The notes: generated from the sequence alone by a model not told the origin. DNA of 50,331 nt from an uncultured Christensenellaceae bacterium (GCA_905234985.1 CAJOJQ010000022.1:1-50331), one strand, 5' to 3'. Counted from the stretch's first letter, positions 1-8,948 are shown. Numbers and translations: made by a program.

Positions 1-83
1 ATTCTCAACTTTTCGCCGCTTTGAGCACCTTGGCCGCGCTTACGCACGGAAAATTGGCCGACGCAACCTAATATCGGAGGTTA

Positions 84-1826
84 TTGGAGGTTGCCATAAC
101 TGAATTTACAGTCACGGCACAAAATGAAAAAGAAAGCCAGGCCATGCTTCAACTACTTCGGCCTAAAGAAGGTGACCTGATACAGTCTGATTTTGTTAAA
201 GCTCATTACGAATACTACGGGAATCAAATACTCTATCTTTCCGATCTTCATCTAGACCATATTGTTGCCGCGTCAAAGTGTAAGTCTATGGACGATATTC
301 AAGCTGTATTGCAGAAAATTGGTCAGGAATTAGACAAATCATATAAAGAATATGTAGGTTCTTTTTCAGATGGAAATGTCATTGTCCTAATAGATGGTGA
401 TATAACTCATTCTCCTGAATTGTTCAAGATGTTCACAGGAATGAGATTCCGTTTTCTGAGAAAAGCAATGATAATTCTTGGAAATCATGAACTTTGGGCT
501 TATCCTGGGTTAAGCGTTGAGGAAATCGTAACGAAATACTCAGAATTATCTCGTGTACCAGTCATTCATAATGAAATAGTCTTATTTAAAGATAAGGTTT
601 CCGATAAAAATATTACTTCGCAGTATGTGCGTTATAGTAAAAAAAGGATTTCGTATAAAACAGCATTAAAGATGCCTGTGGATAAATTATCAAAACAAAT
701 GTCCTCGGCGAGAATGATTATGCTTGCCGGAATCGGTTTTTCTGGATATAACAACGAGTTTAATGCTGATAATGGTATCTACCAATCCACTTTGACACGC
801 GATCAGGAAATTCTCGAATCAAAGAAAATCGAAGTCTTATATAATCACTTTCTTGCCGCTACGAGAACGCTGAAAGATCGTGTTCTGGTAGTTGTAACAC
901 ATATGCCATTGGAGAATTGGAAGAATAATCCAGCGTATGAAGACGGAGTAATTTATATCAGTGGGCATACACATTGGAATTATTTTCATGATGATGGCAT
1001 GCAGCGTATTTATGCCGATAATCAAAATGGCTACCATGGACGCCATCCATCTTTGAAATGTATTTATACTGACGATATTTATGATCCATTCAGTTCTTAT
1101 TCTGATGGAATATATGAGATCACGAAAACCGATTATATCTTGTTCTATCGTGCCAAGAAGATGAACATGCAACTGAACAGGGATTTCCGAACGCTGTACA
1201 TGCTCAAGAAGAAAGGCAATTATTGTTTTCTTGCAAGATTGGTTTCTGGAAAACTGTCCATTCTTAATGGTGGCCGAGGGAGTAGTCTTTTAGTTAAAAA
1301 TGTGGAGTTCTACTATGAAAGAATGGATAAGATTATAAATCGCTTATCCTCACCCTTGGAACAGTACATGAATATACAAAAGAAAGTATCTGAGATGGTT
1401 AAATCCTTCGGCGGTACTGGGCGAATCCACGGATGTATAGTGGACATAGATTTTTATAATCATATTTATATCAATCCTGTTGATTTGACAATTAAGGGTT
1501 ATTATGCCCTTAATATGATCATGAAGTGGGTTTACGATTCAATTCCAACAATGCTTAAAGAACATTCGCCAAAACTTTTTAAAAATTTTCAACATTTGCT
1601 GGAATCCAATTCTACAAATGCTTTAACTCCGCTCTCGGCTGAACAGATGCCTGCTATTCAGTCTGGAATTGAATACTTGGAGACGGATATTTATAAAGCG
1701 TCACGAGAAATCTCCAAGATGCAGAAATTGACAAATAATGTTTTGAGTTTTTGGAATGATGGTATTCTTGAGCCTGAGGATGGGTATAAAAGACTCTGCG
1801 AAATTAAAGTCAAAAGTCTACAGTGA
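84..1826 (+). CDS. Calcineurin-like metallophosphoesterase with uncharacterised C-terminal region
   Basis: Predicted metal-dependent phosphoesterase of 580 residues; substrate unknown. The complete motif set is visible: SDLHLDH (D54, H56), DGDITHS (D106), LGNHELW (N134, H135), VVTHMP (H273) and SGHTHWN (H295, H297), so catalysis is probably intact. Residues 310-580 match nothing I recognise; a conserved-looking patch near 450-480 includes GCIVDIDFYNHIYINP. There is no signal peptide or membrane segment. The chosen start is TTG with GGAGG only 3 nt upstream; ATG at 144 is the next canonical in-frame start, and a second GGAGG at 86-90 sits inside this reading frame. The gene is clearly more AT-rich than everything to its right, which suggests transfer. 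It may belong to an operon cut off by the left edge. A nucleic-acid or nucleotide phosphatase in a defence or mobile context is possible but unproven. Confidence 0.8.
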   Translation: MEVAITEFTVTAQNEKESQAMLQLLRPKEGDLIQSDFVKAHYEYYGNQILYLSDLHLDHIVAASKCKSMDDIQAVLQKIGQELDKSYKEYVGSFSDGNVIVLIDGDITHSPELFKMFTGMRFRFLRKAMIILGNHELWAYPGLSVEEIVTKYSELSRVPVIHNEIVLFKDKVSDKNITSQYVRYSKKRISYKTALKMPVDKLSKQMSSARMIMLAGIGFSGYNNEFNADNGIYQSTLTRDQEILESKKIEVLYNHFLAATRTLKDRVLVVVTHMPLENWKNNPAYEDGVIYISGHTHWNYFHDDGMQRIYADNQNGYHGRHPSLKCIYTDDIYDPFSSYSDGIYEITKTDYILFYRAKKMNMQLNRDFRTLYMLKKKGNYCFLARLVSGKLSILNGGRGSSLLVKNVEFYYERMDKIINRLSSPLEQYMNIQKKVSEMVKSFGGTGRIHGCIVDIDFYNHIYINPVDLTIKGYYALNMIMKWVYDSIPTMLKEHSPKLFKNFQHLLESNSTNALTPLSAEQMPAIQSGIEYLETDIYKASREISKMQKLTNNVLSFWNDGILEPEDGYKRLCEIKVKSLQ

Positions 1827-1871
1827 TGATAGAACCGTCCCCTTTTCCCCGAGATGAAAAGAATTTATTAT

Positions 1872-1900
1872 CTCAACTCCCAACCCTCAACTCTCAACTC
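1872..1900. repeat. Heptamer tandem repeat (single arm)
   Basis: Four 7-bp units (CTCAACT, CCCAACC, CTCAACT, CTCAACT) lie just beyond the stop of the metallophosphoesterase and abut the terminator of the PIG-L gene. The unit closely resembles the GAGTTGA/GAGTTCA units at 37933-38046. Confidence 0.7.
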
Positions 1901-1932
1901 AAAAAAGGCTGCCTCCGTTTGTGGGGGCAGCC
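1901..1932 (-). terminator. Terminator of the PIG-L deacetylase gene
   Basis: The stem GGCTGCC (1907-1913) / GGCAGCC (1926-1932) is followed on the minus strand by six T (AAAAAA at 1901-1906 on plus). It starts 14 bp after the stop codon of the gene at 1946-3178. Confidence 0.75.
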
Positions 1933-1945
1933 CTTTGCGTTCGGC

Positions 1946-3178
1946 TCAATAACCGGGAATGTTTTCCAGGAAATCGTTTTTCTCCACGTCCGGCCCCACA
2001 GCGGTATAGGCCAGGCCGAAGCGGTAGCAGCTGTAATCGCTGTCCCGCGGCTCCACGGTGAAGAGTTCGTACTTGCCGGTTTTAGGGTTCTTCTGGGCGG
2101 CTTCGTGCTGGGATACGTGCCATTTGTAGGCGTCCAGAGCCGCTTCATAGCCCGTGCGGCCATTGACGGCGGAAAGAGGCTGATCCCAGTCCATTTCGAT
2201 GGCGTTTTCCTTGTACAGGTGCAGGTACAGCTTTTTCACCTGCCAAACGCCCCACTGGGCCGCGCTGTCGGCATAGGTGCCCGCGTCCGCCGCCATGCCA
2301 ACGCACCGCAGGGCCGCGTCGGCGCACACCCGGTGCGCCCCGTGGCCATATTCGCCGTTCACGTCGTGGGTGATCACCGCTTCGGGCTTGTACTGCCGGA
2401 ACAGCGCCGTGATGAACTGCCAGGTTTTGGTTTTGTTCCAAACATTGTAGCCCTTGTCCAACTTGGCGGAATACAGATCGTCAAAGGTACCGATGACCGG
2501 GTACTGCCTAACGCCCATTTCCCACAGGCCGTTGAGCAGCTCGCTGCGGCGGGAAGTGATGCCGTCCTTGGTGGTGCCGTTGGTCATGTAAACCACCACC
2601 ACGTTCAGGCCCCGCTCCACGGCGTAAGTGGGAATGGTGCCGCCGAAAAAGAGAATTTCGTCGTCGGGATGGGCGGCAATCACCATCAGGTCGGCCTTTT
2701 CCGGGGTCGGTTCCCATACCTGCACGAAGGCGGGCTTATCGCCGGGACCGAAGGCGAAAATCTCGTTCACGATCAGCTGGGTCTGTTTTGCCGCCTTGGA
2801 CTGCACCCGCAGGGCGCTTTCCCCCTCGGGCAGCGTCACGTATTCGTGGGCGTAGGTTCCCGCGCTTTCGTACACCGTTTCCCATTTCCCGCCGCGCTTG
2901 GCCTGCAATTCCCAGGGGGTCAGAGTTTTGTGGGCGAAGCAGACGTACAGGCTGTAAATGGGGCTGCCCTTGGGGGCCGTCAGCTCCACATAGGGGGTTT
3001 TCAGCTTATTGCTCATGTAGGCGGTGCGGTAGTCCCGGTCGTACATGCGATTCAGCTTGAATTTTCCGGCGGACGCGGCAAATTTGCACTGATCGGTGAT
3101 GTCCTTAGCTTCCTCCGCCAGGGCGGGCACCATGCACAGCAGCAGGAGCAGCAGGGAAATCAGCAGGGATTTTTTCAT
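1946..3178 (-). CDS. Secreted PIG-L/LmbE-family deacetylase
   Basis: Zn-dependent N-acetylglucosaminyl deacetylase-like hydrolase of 410 residues, probably exported. Residues 1-21 form a signal peptide (MKK, a long Leu run, then ALA). Residues 30-150 look like a beta-sandwich carbohydrate-binding (discoidin-like) module, and residues 160-380 carry the PIG-L fold with AHPDDE at 169-174 and the distal His motif EYGHGAH near 277-282. Family members remove acetyl groups from GlcNAc-containing glycans or glycolipids; the exact substrate here is unknown. GGAGG lies 7 nt before the ATG, which fixes the start. The gene stands alone behind the rpsA terminator and has its own terminator. An envelope or dietary-glycan role is inferred from export plus the binding module. 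Confidence 0.85.
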   Translation of the reverse strand: MKKSLLISLLLLLLCMVPALAEEAKDITDQCKFAASAGKFKLNRMYDRDYRTAYMSNKLKTPYVELTAPKGSPIYSLYVCFAHKTLTPWELQAKRGGKWETVYESAGTYAHEYVTLPEGESALRVQSKAAKQTQLIVNEIFAFGPGDKPAFVQVWEPTPEKADLMVIAAHPDDEILFFGGTIPTYAVERGLNVVVVYMTNGTTKDGITSRRSELLNGLWEMGVRQYPVIGTFDDLYSAKLDKGYNVWNKTKTWQFITALFRQYKPEAVITHDVNGEYGHGAHRVCADAALRCVGMAADAGTYADSAAQWGVWQVKKLYLHLYKENAIEMDWDQPLSAVNGRTGYEAALDAYKWHVSQHEAAQKNPKTGKYELFTVEPRDSDYSCYRFGLAYTAVGPDVEKNDFLENIPGY

Positions 3179-3205
3179 GGAAGAACCTCCGGGGAGTTAT
3201 TTACA

Positions 3206-3240
3206 GAAAAATGCCGCGTCCTATGGAATTGGGACGCGGC
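3206..3240 (-). terminator. Terminator of ispH-rpsA
   Basis: The stem GCCGCGTCC (3213-3221) / GGACGCGGC (3232-3240) is followed on the minus strand by a T-rich run (3206-3211), 18 bp after the stop codon of the fusion gene. Confidence 0.75.
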
Positions 3241-3257
3241 GATGGATTTCCGGTGGA

Positions 3258-5270
3258 TTATTCGGCGTCGGCGGGCGCTTCCTCGGCTTCGCCGGGGATT
3301 TCCAGCGCTTCCTCTTCCAGGGAGGCTTCGTCGGCCAGGGCTTCGCGGATGCTCAGGCTGATGCGCTTGGCTTCGGGATCAACGCCCAGCACCTTGACCC
3401 GCACGGGCTGACCCACCTGCAGCACGTCTTCCACCTTGGCAATGCGGGTGAGGGCGCACTGGGAAATATGCACCAGGCCGTCCACGCCGGGTTCCAGCTC
3501 GATGAACGCGCCGAAGGGACGGATGCGCACCACGTTGCGCTCCAAGATGGTGCCCACGGGGTACTTTTCTTCGATGTTGTCCCAGGGCATGGGCTGCAGC
3601 TGCTTGTAGCCCAGCTGAATGCGTTCCCGTTCGCGGTCCAGCTTCAGCACCTTCACTTCCACTTCCTGGTTCACCTGCAGCACGTCGCTGGGATGATTCA
3701 CGCGGTTCCAGGCCAGGTCGGTGATATGGATCAGGCCGTCCACGCCGTCCAGGTCGACGAACGCGCCGAAATCGGCAAAGCGGCGAACGATGCCCTTCAC
3801 CACGGCGCCCTCGGTCAGCTTATCCCAAGCGGCGGCCTTCTTGGCGGCGCTTTCTTCTTCAATGACCTGCTTGCGGCTGGCAACGATGCGCTTCTTCTGC
3901 TTGTCCACGTCGATGATCTTCAGCTTCATGGGCTGGCCCACGAACTGGCCGATCTTTTCCACGTAGCGCTGAGCCAGCTGGGAAGCGGGCACGAAGGCGC
4001 GGATGCCGCCCTCGACGCTGGCCAGCAGGCCGCCCTTGACGGCTTCCTTGCCCACGGCGTCGATGTATTCGTTGTTTTCGTATTTTTCCATCAGCGCGTC
4101 CCAAGCCTTGCGGTTCACGATATTGCGCTGGGAAAGCAGGACGTTGCCTTCGCCGTCGTTCACCTTAACGACCTCGACCTCGATCTCGTCGTTGAGCTTC
4201 ACGTCCTGATCAACCAATTCGGAGCGCTTGATCAAACCATCGGACTTATAACCGATGTTGACGCACACTTCGTCATCGTTGATTTGCACCACGGTGCCGG
4301 TTACGGTCTGGCCCGTGCGGATGCGAACCACGGTCTTTTCAATGTCTTCCATGGTCAGGGCCTGATTCTCCTGAACTTCCTGTTCAACATTGGCGACGGG
4401 TTCCTGGGTTTCCTGGTCGATGCGTTCCTGTTCGTTCATGCGTGTGACAACCTCCTTAAATGACCAATCCGGTGTGGATGCGCCGGCGGCTATTCCTATG
4501 TGATGATTGTGGATATTTGCAAAGTGTGAAGGAATTTCCTCCGCACGTTCCACCAAAATGGTGCGCGGGCAGATAGCCCGGCATTCTTCATATAATTTGC
4601 GCGTGTTGGCGCTGCTCCTGCCGCCCACCACGATCATGGCGTCCACCTGCGCGGCCAGGGCTTTGGCTTCCTGCTGGCGCATTTGGGTGGCGGGGCAGAT
4701 GGTGCAGCGCGCGTCCAAGTTTTTGAACCGCCCGTTCAGCCGCTTTAAAATCTTTTCCCACGCGCTTAAGGAAAAGGTGGTTTGGGAAACGGCCAGGGCT
4801 TTTTCCATCTCCGGCAGGGCGTCCACGTCCGCTTCCGTGCGCACGATGTAGCACTTGCCGGGACACCAGGCGGCGGTGCCCTGCACCTCGGGATGGTCCG
4901 GCTCCCCGACCAGAATCACGGGAATACCCTGTTCGCCGCTCTCCCGCACGATGTTGTGCAGGGCGCGAACGGAAGCGCAAGTGCAGTCCCGAACGATCAG
5001 GCCCTGCCTGCGGCACTGCTCCTCAACCTGGGGCGGCACGCCGTGGCTGCGCAGCAGGATCATGCCGCTCTTTGCGTCCTCCACCCGCTCCACGGGGATG
5101 ACCCCTTCCTGCCGAAGGGCGCTCACCGCTTCGGGATTGTGAATCAGCTCCCCCAAGGAATAGCAGGGGATTCCCTGTCCCTTCGCCTCCCGCGCGGCGC
5201 TGAACGCCAGCTCCATGGCCTTGCGCACTCCGGCGCAATAGCCCGCGTGGCGTGCGATGGTGTACGGCAT
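3258..5270 (-). CDS. ispH-rpsA: IspH-ribosomal protein S1 fusion
   Basis: Bifunctional protein of about 670 residues. The N-terminal 275 residues are 4-hydroxy-3-methylbut-2-enyl diphosphate reductase, the last step of the MEP isoprenoid pathway. The three [4Fe-4S] cysteines are C12 (AGYCAGV), C98 (DCTCASV) and C192 (CTICPATQ); active-site residues in LIHNPE, GEPDHPEV and SSANTRKL are present. After a Glu-rich linker come four S1 RNA-binding domains (about 320-390, 405-475, 490-560, 580-650) and an acidic tail. The ATG at 5270 places the first cysteine at position 12, as in E. coli IspH, and has GGGGTGG about 5 nt upstream; a GTG at 5279 is the alternative. The fusion is known in Clostridia. 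Domains three and four are the best conserved. Confidence 0.95.
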   Translation of the reverse strand: MPYTIARHAGYCAGVRKAMELAFSAAREAKGQGIPCYSLGELIHNPEAVSALRQEGVIPVERVEDAKSGMILLRSHGVPPQVEEQCRRQGLIVRDCTCASVRALHNIVRESGEQGIPVILVGEPDHPEVQGTAAWCPGKCYIVRTEADVDALPEMEKALAVSQTTFSLSAWEKILKRLNGRFKNLDARCTICPATQMRQQEAKALAAQVDAMIVVGGRSSANTRKLYEECRAICPRTILVERAEEIPSHFANIHNHHIGIAAGASTPDWSFKEVVTRMNEQERIDQETQEPVANVEQEVQENQALTMEDIEKTVVRIRTGQTVTGTVVQINDDEVCVNIGYKSDGLIKRSELVDQDVKLNDEIEVEVVKVNDGEGNVLLSQRNIVNRKAWDALMEKYENNEYIDAVGKEAVKGGLLASVEGGIRAFVPASQLAQRYVEKIGQFVGQPMKLKIIDVDKQKKRIVASRKQVIEEESAAKKAAAWDKLTEGAVVKGIVRRFADFGAFVDLDGVDGLIHITDLAWNRVNHPSDVLQVNQEVEVKVLKLDRERERIQLGYKQLQPMPWDNIEEKYPVGTILERNVVRIRPFGAFIELEPGVDGLVHISQCALTRIAKVEDVLQVGQPVRVKVLGVDPEAKRISLSIREALADEASLEEEALEIPGEAEEAPADAE

Positions 5271-5392
5271 GAAGACCACCCCATACTACGAGCATTTTAA
5301 TCTTGTTCGCCATCCTTTCCCTTTTTCCTGCTATTTACAAAAATAATTTTAAATTTTTTTCGCGGAGGAAAAACGGGAAAGCTTCGGCGGCT

Positions 5393-7621
5393 TCAATCCG
5401 CCTTTTTTTTCAGCCCGGCCACCAGCTTTTCCACGTGCCGCCGGGCGAAATTGGCCCCCGCCTGGGCGTGATCCTGGCTTTCCGCCCGGTCGCCCATGAG
5501 CAGCTGGAATTGGCTTACCTTCAGGCCCAGCGCCTCCCGCATATCCTGGTCGCTGCCCCGGGGAGCCACCAAATAATAGCACAGCAGGGAATCCTTCTGG
5601 CCGATGCGATGGGCGCGGTCCTCCGCCTGGGCGTGGACGGCGGGACTCCAATCCAGCTCCCCGAATACCACGCAGGTGGCTCGCTGGAGATTCAGGCCGC
5701 TGGCCGCCCGCATGGAGACGACGCACAAATCCGTTTTGCCCGTCATGAACCGATCCGCCGCTTCCTCCTTCCGGTTCGCGGCCTCCCGGCCCGTAATGAA
5801 TACGGGATGTTCGTTTTTGAGTTCCGCTTTGAAAATATCCATCACGGCGTGGTGATGAGCGAACAAAAGCACCTTTTCCCCGGCGTTCACCAGGGCCTTG
5901 ACGAACTGGCACACATAGGGTGCCTTCGCCAGGCCCGCGGCCTGCCGGGCCTCCTGGGAAATCTGATCCTCCAGCAGGGCGCGAGCGGAGGGAGATAACG
6001 CCTGATCCTGCCGCCAGCGGTACAGCTTTTCCCATACCGGGGCCATGAGGCGCGTATACAGGGCGTCGTCCGCGTCGATTTCCTGCACCAGCCGCCGCTT
6101 TTCCGGCAGCTCGGGCAGCACCTCCTGCTTGGTGCGGCGCAGCATCAGGCCTTCCCGCCGCAGATGGTCGCCTAACAATTCGGGCTTCTGCACGATGCGG
6201 TTGCCGTACCCGGCGCACCATTCCCGGGTGAAGGTTTCAAAATCGCCTAAGAAATGAAAGTCGAGAATGTTGATGACGTTCCAGATTTCGCTGCCGTAAT
6301 TGTAAATGGGCGTGCCGGAGAGGCCGATCACCCGCTGGCAGCTTTCGGACAGCAGGCTGGCCGCGCTGTATTTTTCCGTTCCGGCCCGGCGAAGCTCCTG
6401 AATTTCGTCAAAGATCACCGTATGGAAGCCCATTGCGGGTAAAGCCTGCTTCCAGCCCCGCAGCAGCAGATAATGCAGGATGTACACGTCCGCTTCCGGC
6501 AAGGCGTAGGGCGTCAGACCCTTCACGATGTGTACCCGGGGCGGGCGGCCCTTGATGCGCAGGAAGCGCAGGGTTTCCGCCAGCCAGTTGCGGCACAGGT
6601 GGGGCGGCGGCACGATGAGCAGGGGAAAAATCCCCTCCTCCGCCGCGCAGGCCAGGGCCTGCACCGTTTTGCCCAGGCCCATTTCGTCCGCCAGCAGGGC
6701 GCGGGGGGTGAGCAGCAGCCAGCGCAGGCCGATTTGCTGGAAGGGCCGCAGTTCGCCCGCGAAAACGGCGGGGGCGGGCTGGGGGGCGGGCAGCAGGGTG
6801 CGGGCGCGTTCCCGTTCCCGGTAATAATCCCGGGCCTGGTTCAGGGCCTGCTGCCAGCGTTCCCGGTCCCGGGGAGCGATTTCCAGGGGATAGCGCTGCA
6901 TCAGCCAGCTCACGTCCCCGATAATGCGCCGGTGGGCGGTGAAGCGAGCCTCTCCCCGTTTCGCGTCGCTGCCGGGAAACAGGCGCTTGGCAAGCTCCGT
7001 CACCGTGGGGTCGCCCTTGATGACCCAGCATTTCCGCCGGGCGTTGTAGGACAGCACGCCGTAATAATAGGAAGCGGGTTCCCCGTCCCGCAGGAAGGGG
7101 GGAATATCCTCCTGGGACAGCGCCCGCAGAATGCCGTCCTCCAGGGAAAGAGGCGGAGCGCTTTCCGGCGGGACTTCCTTTTCAATAGCTTCTTCAACGA
7201 AGTGCGTATCCGGGGGATTTTCGGGGGTTACTTCGGTTTGCTTTTCGCCCGCCGTGTCCGTGGCGACGCCCCACAGCTTGTACAGGCTGACCGGATATAT
7301 GGGAATGCCGCACACGAACCCCGGCAAGGAGGGCAGGGCTTTTTCGGAAAGCAAAATCAGGGCGGTGAGCTTGCCCGTTTCGGCGTAGCGCTTTAGCTGC
7401 TTTTCCACCGGCGTTTTGTCCGGCCTTCCCCGCTTGATCTCAATGCCCACCGTGTCGCACAGGAAATCAATGCGGCACCGAGGGGCCAGGGGCGCTTCGT
7501 GGCGGAAGGGAATATCCGCCCGCTGCAGCGCGTCCGCCGTCAGGCCGTGCAGGTCGTATTCGTCCCGCGCCTGGGGCGCGCGAATGGCCGCCAAGGCCAC
7601 AAGCACCTTTTCCGCCGTCAT
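5393..7621 (-). CDS. SNF2-family ATPase with N-terminal PD-(D/E)XK nuclease motif
   Basis: Predicted DNA translocase of 742 residues. Residues 40-85 show a PD-(D/E)XK nuclease pattern: E42, D52 (RIDFL), E61-x-K63 (IEIKRG) and Q75. Residues 185-250 form a small unassigned domain (YNARRKCWV), loosely like the HARP module of SMARCAL1. Residues 285-690 are the SNF2 motor: ADEMGLGKT (motif I), FDEIQ (Walker B), GLSGTP (motif III) and QAEDRAHRIGQ (motif VI). ATG 7621 has AAAGGGTGG about 8 nt upstream; ATG 7642 is a weaker choice, and the promoter at 7656-7684 excludes longer versions. It stands alone, divergent from the kinase gene. DNA repair, fork remodelling or defence are possible roles; none is shown by the context. 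Confidence 0.85.
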   Translation of the reverse strand: MTAEKVLVALAAIRAPQARDEYDLHGLTADALQRADIPFRHEAPLAPRCRIDFLCDTVGIEIKRGRPDKTPVEKQLKRYAETGKLTALILLSEKALPSLPGFVCGIPIYPVSLYKLWGVATDTAGEKQTEVTPENPPDTHFVEEAIEKEVPPESAPPLSLEDGILRALSQEDIPPFLRDGEPASYYYGVLSYNARRKCWVIKGDPTVTELAKRLFPGSDAKRGEARFTAHRRIIGDVSWLMQRYPLEIAPRDRERWQQALNQARDYYRERERARTLLPAPQPAPAVFAGELRPFQQIGLRWLLLTPRALLADEMGLGKTVQALACAAEEGIFPLLIVPPPHLCRNWLAETLRFLRIKGRPPRVHIVKGLTPYALPEADVYILHYLLLRGWKQALPAMGFHTVIFDEIQELRRAGTEKYSAASLLSESCQRVIGLSGTPIYNYGSEIWNVINILDFHFLGDFETFTREWCAGYGNRIVQKPELLGDHLRREGLMLRRTKQEVLPELPEKRRLVQEIDADDALYTRLMAPVWEKLYRWRQDQALSPSARALLEDQISQEARQAAGLAKAPYVCQFVKALVNAGEKVLLFAHHHAVMDIFKAELKNEHPVFITGREAANRKEEAADRFMTGKTDLCVVSMRAASGLNLQRATCVVFGELDWSPAVHAQAEDRAHRIGQKDSLLCYYLVAPRGSDQDMREALGLKVSQFQLLMGDRAESQDHAQAGANFARRHVEKLVAGLKKKAD

Positions 7622-7655
7622 ACGCCGCGCCACCCTTTCCATCCTTGATGAAGCT

Positions 7656-7684
7656 ATTATACTATGATCCGGGCGCGGAAGCAA
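7656..7684 (-). promoter_or_regulatory. Promoter of the SNF2 gene
   Basis: On the minus strand TTGCTT (7679-7684), 17-bp spacer, TATAAT (7656-7661). It lies 35 bp before the chosen start. Confidence 0.5.
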
Positions 7685-7725
7685 AGCAAAAATCTGGTTG
7701 AGGATGGAAGAATCCCATGTTTTGA

Positions 7726-7754
7726 TTGACAAAAACCACGAAATCCAGTATGAT
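7726..7754 (+). promoter_or_regulatory. Promoter of the sugar kinase gene
   Basis: TTGACA (7726-7731), 17-bp spacer, TATGAT (7749-7754), 60 bp upstream of the ATG at 7815. It forms a divergent pair with the SNF2 promoter. Confidence 0.55.
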
Positions 7755-7814
7755 ACAGATGAAATTTCCGCCGTTGTCAGGCGGAACAAAGCAAGAAATA
7801 AACGGGGGATCGAC

Positions 7815-8948
7815 ATGGATCAGGACATCGCGCGCAAGCTTCTCAAGGTCGGGGAAGCGTTTCGCATCAAGGGGCCCTTTTTCAATTATGAGGAAGTGAG
7901 CCAGGGCAACGTAAACAGAACCTATAAGGTCAATTATATCCGGGACGACGGCACCGGCATGGCGGTCATCAAGCCTTATCTGGTGCAGCGGGTGAACACC
8001 TACGCCTTCAAAAATCCCATCCAGCTGATGGAGAACATCGACAAGGTGACGGAATACATTCACCGGAAAGCGCCGGACAAGATCAGCCTGCATTATCATC
8101 ACACCATCGACGCGGCCGGCGACAGAAAAACCTACCTGATGGACGAGGACGAGAGCTTCTGGCGCATCTGCAACTACGTGCCCTCCGTCACCTTCGGCTC
8201 CTGCGACGACATCCGCGTGGTGCGCAACGCCGGAGAGGCCTTCGGCGAATTCCAAATGCTGCTCAGCGATTTTGACGCCACCCAGCTCTATTACACCATC
8301 CCCGATTTCCACGACACCCGCAAGCGCTATGACGCCATGATCAAGGACGTGGTGCGTGACGAGTGCGGCCGGGTGGCCGAGGTAAAGGAAGAAATCGACT
8401 GGCTGCTGTCCGTGCAGGATCAGGCCTGCCGCCTGACCGACCTGTTCAACCAGGGCAAGCTGCCCCTGCGCGTGACCCATAACGACACCAAGATCAACAA
8501 CGTGCTGTTTGACGAAAACACCCACGACGCCCTGGTGGTGGTGGATTTAGACACCGTCATGCCCGGCCTGGTGGGCCATGATTTCGGCGACGCCATCCGT
8601 TTCGCCGCCAACTTCGTGGAGGAGGACTGGGAGGATTACAGCAAGGCGGGCGTGAACCTGAACATTTTCTGGGCCTTCGCCGAGGGCTTCCTGAAAAAGA
8701 CGGCCAAGACCCTGACCCCCCTGGAGGTGGAAACCTTAGGTATGTCCAGCTTCGTGCTGGCCTGCGAGCTGGCGACTCGCTTCCTGGACGACTACATCAA
8801 CGGCGACAAGTATTTCAACGTAAAAAAGCCCCAGCACAACCTGATCCGCACCCGCTGCCAGATCGCCTTAGCCAAGGACATGCTGGAAAAGCAGGACGCC
8901 ATGAACGCCATCGTGCGGGAATGCGCCAAGAAGTATCAGAACGCCTGA
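7815..8948 (+). CDS. APH-fold sugar kinase, NahK-like
   Basis: Cytosolic small-molecule kinase of 377 residues with the aminoglycoside-phosphotransferase fold. The catalytic loop THNDTKINNVLFD (D224) and the metal-binding segment VVDLDTVMPGLVGHDFGD (D244/D246) match N-acetylhexosamine 1-kinase (NahK), which makes GlcNAc-1-P or GalNAc-1-P for salvage of lacto-N-biose or mucin-type sugars. The nucleotide-binding segment near SQGNVNRTYKV (29-39) is also NahK-like. ATG 7815 has GGGGGAT about 5 nt upstream; upstream in-frame ATGs overlap the promoter. It is monocistronic with a bidirectional terminator. Substrate assignment rests on motif similarity only; homoserine or choline kinase-like activities of the same fold are less likely. 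Confidence 0.8.
   Translation: MDQDIARKLLKVGEAFRIKGPFFNYEEVSQGNVNRTYKVNYIRDDGTGMAVIKPYLVQRVNTYAFKNPIQLMENIDKVTEYIHRKAPDKISLHYHHTIDAAGDRKTYLMDEDESFWRICNYVPSVTFGSCDDIRVVRNAGEAFGEFQMLLSDFDATQLYYTIPDFHDTRKRYDAMIKDVVRDECGRVAEVKEEIDWLLSVQDQACRLTDLFNQGKLPLRVTHNDTKINNVLFDENTHDALVVVDLDTVMPGLVGHDFGDAIRFAANFVEEDWEDYSKAGVNLNIFWAFAEGFLKKTAKTLTPLEVETLGMSSFVLACELATRFLDDYINGDKYFNVKKPQHNLIRTRCQIALAKDMLEKQDAMNAIVRECAKKYQNA

Noticed and set aside
1..103. Two open frames running in from the left edge, ending at 71 and 103
   Set aside because: Either could be the tail of an upstream gene, but at under 35 codons, with no recognisable motif, they cannot be told from chance.
3096..4463. Long plus-strand open frame opposite rpsA (455 codons)
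   Set aside because: It lies antisense to S1 domains, is His/Leu/Val-rich from GC-skewed codon mirrors, and has no RBS or homology.
5023..5313. Open frame starting ATG 5313 with AAAGG upstream, overlapping the start of ispH-rpsA
   Set aside because: Only the first 14 codons lie outside ispH; the rest is low-complexity Arg/Gly typical of an out-of-frame shadow. A short leader peptide is possible but unsupported.
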